64,000 bases of DNA from Comamonadaceae bacterium (GTDB taxonomy: Bacteria > Pseudomonadota > Gammaproteobacteria > Burkholderiales > Burkholderiaceae_C). The stretch lies in assembly GCA_947443645.1 (NCBI GenBank), contig CANEXF010000010.1, positions 79,209 through 143,208 on the forward strand. The letters run 5' to 3'. Within the stretch, counting starts at the first letter, position 1, and every line of letters begins with the position of its first letter. Positions 59,468 to 64,000 of this stretch are shown piece after piece. Position numbers and translations under genes: made by a program. Under the pieces are notes generated by a model. It was not told the origin of the DNA and searched no databases. It was given only the letters and a program-made list of their open reading frames with translations.

Positions 59468-60466
59468 TTGAATCCCCTTTCCCTGACCCTGGCCCTGGGC
59501 CCCTACGACCACACGCGCGATGTGACCGACGGCACGCTACGCGTTGAAGGCGTGCAACTTCGCACGCTGGATCTGCCGATTGAAGAGATTTTTTACCGCT
59601 TCACGCTGCACCGCGAGTGGGACGTTTCAGAAATGTCCATGGGCAAGTACATCGCGCTGCGATCGCAAAATGACACCAGCATCATGGCACTGCCGGTGTT
59701 CATCTCGCGCGCCTTTCGCCACTCGATGTTCTATGTTCTTGAAGGCAGCGCCATCAAGCGCCCGGAAGACCTCAAGGGCAAACGCATAGGCATTCCCGAA
59801 TGGGCTCAGACCGCCGGCATTTACGGCCGCGGCTACCTCAGCGACTACGTGGGCCTGAAGCTGGCCGACATCCAGTGGATTCAGGCCGGCGTCAACGAGC
59901 CTGGCCGCAAGGAAAAAGTCAAACTCAACCTGCCGGACAACATCCAGTACCGAAACGTGGCCGACAGCAGCCTCAACGAGATGCTGCTCAAGGGCGAGAT
60001 CGACGCCATCATGTCGGCCCGGCCGCCCGCCGCGCTGGGCCGCGGTGTGGTGCGCCTGATGCCCGACTACCAGGCGGCTGAAGAGCAGTACTTCAAAGAC
60101 ACCAACATCTTCCCCATCATGCACGGACTGGTGTTGAAAGGACCGGTGCTTGAAGCCCATCCCTGGCTGGGCATGAACTTCTACAAGGCGTTTTCAGAAG
60201 CCAAGAACCGCTCGCTGGAGCGCCTGTCCGACGTGACCGCCTCGCACGCGCCACTGGCCTGGATGGCCGAATACACCACACGCATGCGCGGCCTGTTTGG
60301 CGACGACGTGTTTCCCTATGGCATAGGCCCTGGCCGCGGCGGCGATATCAACCGCGCCACGCTGAGCGCATTCCTGAAATTCGGCTTTGAGCAAGGCGTC
60401 TGCCAGCGCCTGCTGGATGTGGAGGAGCTGTTCCCCAAGCAGATGCTGAGCTCCTACAAGGTCTAG
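59468..60466 (+). CDS. 4,5-dihydroxyphthalate decarboxylase-like protein
   Basis: A 332-residue protein with a periplasmic-binding-protein fold but no signal peptide (begins LNPLSLTLALGPYDHTRDVT), so it should be cytoplasmic. FYRFTLHREWDVSEMSMGKY, LKGKRIGIPEWAQTAGIYGRG and RGLFGDDVFPYGIGPG resemble 4,5-dihydroxyphthalate decarboxylases (Pht5). Such an enzyme would give protocatechuate, the same product as PobA. The start is TTG at 59468. A binding-only role is the alternative. Confidence 0.8.
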   Translation: MNPLSLTLALGPYDHTRDVTDGTLRVEGVQLRTLDLPIEEIFYRFTLHREWDVSEMSMGKYIALRSQNDTSIMALPVFISRAFRHSMFYVLEGSAIKRPEDLKGKRIGIPEWAQTAGIYGRGYLSDYVGLKLADIQWIQAGVNEPGRKEKVKLNLPDNIQYRNVADSSLNEMLLKGEIDAIMSARPPAALGRGVVRLMPDYQAAEEQYFKDTNIFPIMHGLVLKGPVLEAHPWLGMNFYKAFSEAKNRSLERLSDVTASHAPLAWMAEYTTRMRGLFGDDVFPYGIGPGRGGDINRATLSAFLKFGFEQGVCQRLLDVEELFPKQMLSSYKV

Positions 60467-60522
60467 ACAGGCCGCGCCCATGCGCTGAAGGGATTGCAGA
60501 AGCCGGCAGCGGCGCAAGAATT

Positions 60523-60572
60523 GCTATTGATTAAATAGCAGCTTGCGCCCGCCCCTATTGCGCTGTAGCCTG
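60523..60572 (+). repeat. two-part dispersed repeat, copy R9
   Basis: GCTATTGATTAAATAGC (60523-60539) is followed by AGCTTGCGCCCGCC and GCGCTGTAGCC. It separates the decarboxylase-like gene from ygiQ. Confidence 0.75.
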
Positions 60573-60623
60573 TTTATCCTTGAAGAATACCAAAAACAGG
60601 CTTTCAGACCGGCGCCGCGTTGT

Positions 60624-63149
60624 CTAACGCGGCTTGCGCAGCAGAGGCTTGCCGGCCGGCTTGCCCGAGCCGTTGTCGCGCGGTGGCAAGCCGGTGTGCT
60701 GAGTCAGCAAGCGACCCTTGATCACCTGTGAGGCTTTGGTCACTGGAGCTGCGGTGGTGGTCGAATTCTTGCGCCGCGCGCTCTGGTAACTACCATCCAC
60801 CAGGGGCTGGAAGGTCGGAATCAAATGGTGCTTGCCATTGCCTATCAGGTCGGCCCGGCCCATGGCCTTCAGGGCTTCGCGCAGCAGCGGCCAGTTGTTG
60901 GAGTCGTGGTAGCGCAAAAACGCCTTGTGCAAGCGGCGGCGGCGCTCGCCGCGCACGATGTCTACGGTTTCACTGCTGTCGGTGCTGCGGGTGATCTTGC
61001 GCAGTGGGTTCTTTCCGGTGTGGTACATCGCCGTGGCCGTGGCCATGGGCGAGGGGTAAAAGGTCTGCACCTGATCGGCGCGAAAGCCGCTTTTCTTCAG
61101 CCAGATCGCCAAGTTCATCATGTCTTCGTCGCTGGTGCCCGGGTGGGCGGCGATGAAGTAGGGAATCAAAAACTGTTTTTTGCCGGCTTCAAGGCTGAAT
61201 TTCTCAAACAGCTGCTTGAACTTGTCGTAACTGCCAATGCCTGGCTTCATCATCTTGGTCAGCGGGCCCTGCTCGGTGTGCTCGGGTGCGATCTTGAGGT
61301 AGCCGCCCACATGGTGGGACACCAGCTCCTTGACGTACTCTGGGCTTTCCACCGCCAGGTCGTAGCGAACGCCAGAGCTGATCAGAATCTTCTTGACCCC
61401 CTTGAGCGCCCGCGCGCGGCGGTACATCTTGATCAGCGGGTTGTGGTTGGTGTTCAGGTTCTGGCAAATGCCAGGGTAAACGCAGGACGGCTTGCGGCAG
61501 GCCGCTTCAATCTCGGGCGACTTGCAACCGATGCGGTACATATTGGCGGTCGGGCCACCCAGGTCTGAAATCGCACCGGTAAAGCCTTTGACCGTGTCGC
61601 GAATCGCCTCAATCTCACGAATCACCGAATCTTCAGAGCGGCTCTGGATGATGCGGCCCTCGTGCTCGGTGATGGAGCAAAAAGTGCAACCGCCAAAGCA
61701 GCCGCGCATGATGTTCACACTAAAGCGAATCATCTCCCAGGCCGGAATCTTGGTCGCGTGATCGTGGCTACCGTTTTCATCAGCGTAGCTGGGGTGTGGC
61801 GAGCGCGCGTAGGGCAGATCAAACACGTAGTCCATCTCGGCGGTGGTCAGCGGGATGGGTGGTGGCGTGATCCAGACGTCGCGGGCGGTGGCGCCCTGGC
61901 CGTGCGCCTGCACCAATGCGCGCGCATTGCCGGGATTGGTTTCCAGGTGCAGTACGCGGTTGGCATGGGCATAGAGGACGGCGTCGCTCTTGACCTGTTC
62001 GTAAGACGGCAGGCGAATCACCGAGCGGTCACGTGGCGGCACCCTGATCTTGCCTTGCGCGGACTGAACGGTTGACGACAGATTCGGATTTTGTACAAAG
62101 GTCAGCGGCTTGATGGCGGGGTTGACTTTTATTGTTCCCTCGCCCATTGGGAGAGGGTTAGGGTGAGGGCTCACCGCGTTTATCTTGGCAGCAGCCTGCG
62201 CGCTAGCAAGGGCCAGCAGCAGCTTCGCCGCGCCCTCATCTGCGCCCTCTCCCAGAGGAGGAGTGCGTGAACCTGCAGACTCGGCCTGCGCGGCGACCTC
62301 GGCGGCCTCGTCTTCGCGCGCGCAAGTCGCCCCCTGCTCCTTGGCGACGTCCGAAATCATCATGTAGGGGTTGACATGCGCCTCGACACGTCCGGGCGCG
62401 TCCACGCTGGTCGAATCAATCTCAAACCAGCCCTGGGCGGTTTCGTCACCGCTACGCCGAATGAAGGCCGTGCCGCGTATGTCGGTCATGCTCGCTATTG
62501 GCTCCTTGGCAGCCAGGCGGTGCGCGATCTCGACAATCGCGCGCTCGGCGTTGCCGTAGAGCAGTAAATCGCATTTGGCATCAACCACCACGCTGCGGCG
62601 CACCTTGTCAGACCAGTAGTCATAGTGCGCAATGCGGCGCAACGAGCCCTCGATCCCGCCCAAAATGATGGGGACTTCCTTGTAGGCTTCACGGCAGCGC
62701 TGCGAATACACCAATGCCGCGCGATCCGGCCGCTTGCCGCCAATGTCGCCAGGGGTGTAGGCGTCATCGCTGCGGATTTTGTGGTCCGCCGTGTAGCGGT
62801 TGATCATGGAATCCATATTGCCGGCCGTCACGCCGTAAAACAGATTCGGCTTGCCCAGCGCACGGAAGGGCTCGGCGCTTTGCCAGTCAGGCTGGGAGAT
62901 GATGCCCACCCGAAAGCCCTGGGCCTCGAGCATGCGGCCAATCACGGCCATGCCAAAGCTGGGGTGATCAACATAAGCGTCACCGGTGACGATGATCACG
63001 TCGCAGCTGTCCCATCCGAGCGCGTCCATCTCGGCCCGGCTGGTGGGCAGGAACTTGGCAACGCCAAAACGGGCCGCCCAGTACTTGCGGTAACTGGTCA
63101 GCGGCTTGGCAGAGCGCGCAAAAAAGGAGACGTCGACGGGGGCGTTCAT
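60624..63149 (-). CDS. ygiQ: YgiQ family radical SAM protein
   Basis: An 841-residue radical SAM protein; the cluster motif [10 protein letters not shown] lies near residues 481-490, after a long N-terminal domain ([42 protein letters not shown]). The C-terminal part includes [10 protein letters not shown] and [13 protein letters not shown]. Family members are usually near 740 residues; about residues 280-345 here are extra and contain [11 protein letters not shown], typical of a translated CCCTCTCCC repeat. Function of the family is unproven. Confidence 0.9.
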   Translation of the reverse strand: MNAPVDVSFFARSAKPLTSYRKYWAARFGVAKFLPTSRAEMDALGWDSCDVIIVTGDAYVDHPSFGMAVIGRMLEAQGFRVGIISQPDWQSAEPFRALGKPNLFYGVTAGNMDSMINRYTADHKIRSDDAYTPGDIGGKRPDRAALVYSQRCREAYKEVPIILGGIEGSLRRIAHYDYWSDKVRRSVVVDAKCDLLLYGNAERAIVEIAHRLAAKEPIASMTDIRGTAFIRRSGDETAQGWFEIDSTSVDAPGRVEAHVNPYMMISDVAKEQGATCAREDEAAEVAAQAESAGSRTPPLGEGADEGAAKLLLALASAQAAAKINAVSPHPNPLPMGEGTIKVNPAIKPLTFVQNPNLSSTVQSAQGKIRVPPRDRSVIRLPSYEQVKSDAVLYAHANRVLHLETNPGNARALVQAHGQGATARDVWITPPPIPLTTAEMDYVFDLPYARSPHPSYADENGSHDHATKIPAWEMIRFSVNIMRGCFGGCTFCSITEHEGRIIQSRSEDSVIREIEAIRDTVKGFTGAISDLGGPTANMYRIGCKSPEIEAACRKPSCVYPGICQNLNTNHNPLIKMYRRARALKGVKKILISSGVRYDLAVESPEYVKELVSHHVGGYLKIAPEHTEQGPLTKMMKPGIGSYDKFKQLFEKFSLEAGKKQFLIPYFIAAHPGTSDEDMMNLAIWLKKSGFRADQVQTFYPSPMATATAMYHTGKNPLRKITRSTDSSETVDIVRGERRRRLHKAFLRYHDSNNWPLLREALKAMGRADLIGNGKHHLIPTFQPLVDGSYQSARRKNSTTTAAPVTKASQVIKGRLLTQHTGLPPRDNGSGKPAGKPLLRKPR
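62135..62265. repeat. CCCTCTCCC-type repeat units inside ygiQ
   Basis: TCGCCCATTGGGAGAGGGTT (from 62140) and GCGCCCTCTCCCAGAGGAGG (from 62242) are two inverted units of the family also seen at 45215, about 70 bases apart. Confidence 0.8.
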
Positions 63150-63503
63150 GATCTAGTGTTGGACACCGGCAGAAAAATGCCAAAGCATTGAAACAATGCG
63201 GGCAACTGCGGCTTTTGGAGAAAACCCCTATTTTAAAGACTTAACGGCAGTTACGCTGCCCGCCTGAAAATGAGCTTGACATAGGACATGCCATACGTAG
63301 ATGTCCCATTGCCAATAGCCCATCAAACAAGTATCTTCTACGGATTCGTAAGTAGTTTGTAAATTTTCAATATAGTTTTTTTGACTGCCGCTACGAACGT
63401 CCCGCTGGCCCAGTGAAATATCGATTGTGGTGCCAGTTTTTCCACACGCAGGCTAGTGACGACACAAACTGGCCGACTCCATATTGGATAGCGTCTCATA
63501 TCA
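63150..63503. other. divergent intergenic region ygiQ / winged-helix gene
   Basis: About 350 bases without a gene. The only striking motif is an inverted repeat, GGACAT-N11-ATGTCC, at 63284-63306 with TACGTA in its centre, possibly an operator. AT-rich runs follow at 63355-63380. Confidence 0.45.
63284..63306. promoter_or_regulatory. 23-base inverted repeat, possible operator
   Basis: GGACAT (63284-63289) and ATGTCC (63301-63306) are perfect inverted arms around an 11-base spacer. It lies just 3' of TTGACA (63277-63282 region), so it could sit over a promoter. Confidence 0.4.
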
Positions 63504-63860
63504 ATGTCACAGTCAAGCCGTCGATCACTTACGTACCTTAGGTTCATCAACCTGGCTCAAGCCATTCGCCAACTGCCCAGCTTCCCCACGATGGACGCGG
63601 TTGAAGAGCGGCTACTCAACCTGTTTGCCGCGGCCTGGTACGACGAGCGAAAGATCACCGTGGTCGAAGCCATGGGCATGGCTACCGATATTTCGGCCAC
63701 CACAGCCCACAGAAGACTCAAGACACTGCGCAAAAAAGGCTTGATAGAGCTGGTCATGGACGAAGACGACAACCGCATCAAATACGTGCTGCCGACGGAA
63801 GTCTCCTACAAGTACTTTGCCCAGCTTGGTCAGTGCCTGGACCAGGCCAAGGCCGCCTGA
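63504..63860 (+). CDS. small winged-helix transcriptional regulator
   Basis: A 118-residue MarR/DtxR-type winged helix: YLRFINLAQAIRQLPSFPTMDAVEERLLNL, then ITVVEAMGMATDISATTAHRR as recognition helix, and KKGLIELVMDEDDNRIKYVLPT as wing. No effector domain is fused. The C-terminal helix YKYFAQLGQCLDQAKAA may dimerise. Its targets are unknown; the inverted repeat upstream may be its own operator. Confidence 0.75.
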   Translation: MSQSSRRSLTYLRFINLAQAIRQLPSFPTMDAVEERLLNLFAAAWYDERKITVVEAMGMATDISATTAHRRLKTLRKKGLIELVMDEDDNRIKYVLPTEVSYKYFAQLGQCLDQAKAA

Positions 63861-63953
63861 TCAGGCTAGGGCTAGTCCACTAGCCCAATAGCACAGGCTT
63901 TCCTGTGCGTTCAGCACCAGCGCAAAACTTCCTGCGCGTTCAGATCAAATAGC

Positions 63954-63990
63954 AAAGGCCACGACGTATCAAACGTCATGGCCTTTTTTG
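63954..63990 (+). terminator. rho-independent terminator
   Basis: GGCCACGACG (63957-63966) and CGTCATGGCC (63974-63983) form a stem with one mismatch, followed by six T. It ends the winged-helix gene. Confidence 0.85.
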
Positions 63991-64000
63991 CATTCGCCCA

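Overview
The window is about 64 kb of high-GC chromosome from a beta-proteobacterium, most likely a Comamonadaceae member close to Polaromonas, Rhodoferax or Variovorax. The reasons are the block exbB-exbD-lpxK-trm112-like-kdsB-adk, an aerobic benzoyl-CoA (box) cluster, Bug-type (TctC) binding proteins, LivFGHM-type aromatic-acid transport, and short dispersed repeats of kinds I associate with this family. No phage, insertion sequence, rRNA or CRISPR array was seen.

Region 1 (1-21.3 kb) is mostly housekeeping. An autotransporter adhesin runs off the left edge. It is followed by an EVE-domain protein, a ketopantoate reductase-like enzyme, TrhO, a GST, exonuclease I, ClpA/ClpS, a small Ala/Lys-rich exported protein, a DUF192 protein, SodB, XseA, ExbB/ExbD, LpxK, a Trm112-like protein, KdsB, Adk, L-asparaginase, LexA with two LexA boxes, a small unknown protein and a D-2-hydroxyacid dehydrogenase.

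Region 2 (21.4-29.3 kb) holds a FimV-like membrane protein on the minus strand. Divergent from it is a CoA-thioester catabolic set: 3-hydroxyacyl-CoA dehydrogenase, enoyl-CoA hydratase, Crp/Fnr regulator, APH-like phosphotransferase and acyl-CoA dehydrogenase. The last two look like a split bacterial version of ACAD10/ACAD11, so 4-hydroxyacid use is a testable idea.

Region 3 (29.4-36.0 kb) is a minus-strand aromatic operon: a two-domain type I extradiol dioxygenase, an IclR regulator, an FAD monooxygenase, an FAH-family hydrolase, an NTF2-like protein and a Bug receptor. A Nu-class-like GST is divergent from it.

Region 4 (36.0-42.0 kb) is a complete chaperone-usher fimbrial operon: two DUF4402-like pilins, a chaperone, an usher with an N-terminal AMIN domain, and a third pilin-like subunit. 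Upstream is an AT-rich stretch, then a RES-domain toxin gene whose antitoxin survives only as a C-terminal fragment, next to tRNA-Arg and tRNA-Pro.

Region 5 (43.7-60.5 kb) is aromatic-acid catabolism. boxR-boxC-boxB run on the minus strand. Divergent from them are a flavodoxin, benzoate-CoA ligase and a five-gene ABC transporter. An IclR regulator, PobA (4-hydroxybenzoate 3-monooxygenase), a short CaiB/BaiF protein, a second Bug receptor and a 4,5-dihydroxyphthalate decarboxylase-like protein follow. The boxR/flavodoxin intergenic region holds two overlapping promoters that share a palindromic -10, with TGCA half-sites. No boxA or boxD is present in the window.

Region 6 (60.6-64 kb) has a YgiQ-type radical SAM protein carrying repeat-derived extra sequence, and a small winged-helix regulator. 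At least three families of dispersed repeats recur through the window, and several copies lie inside reading frames.
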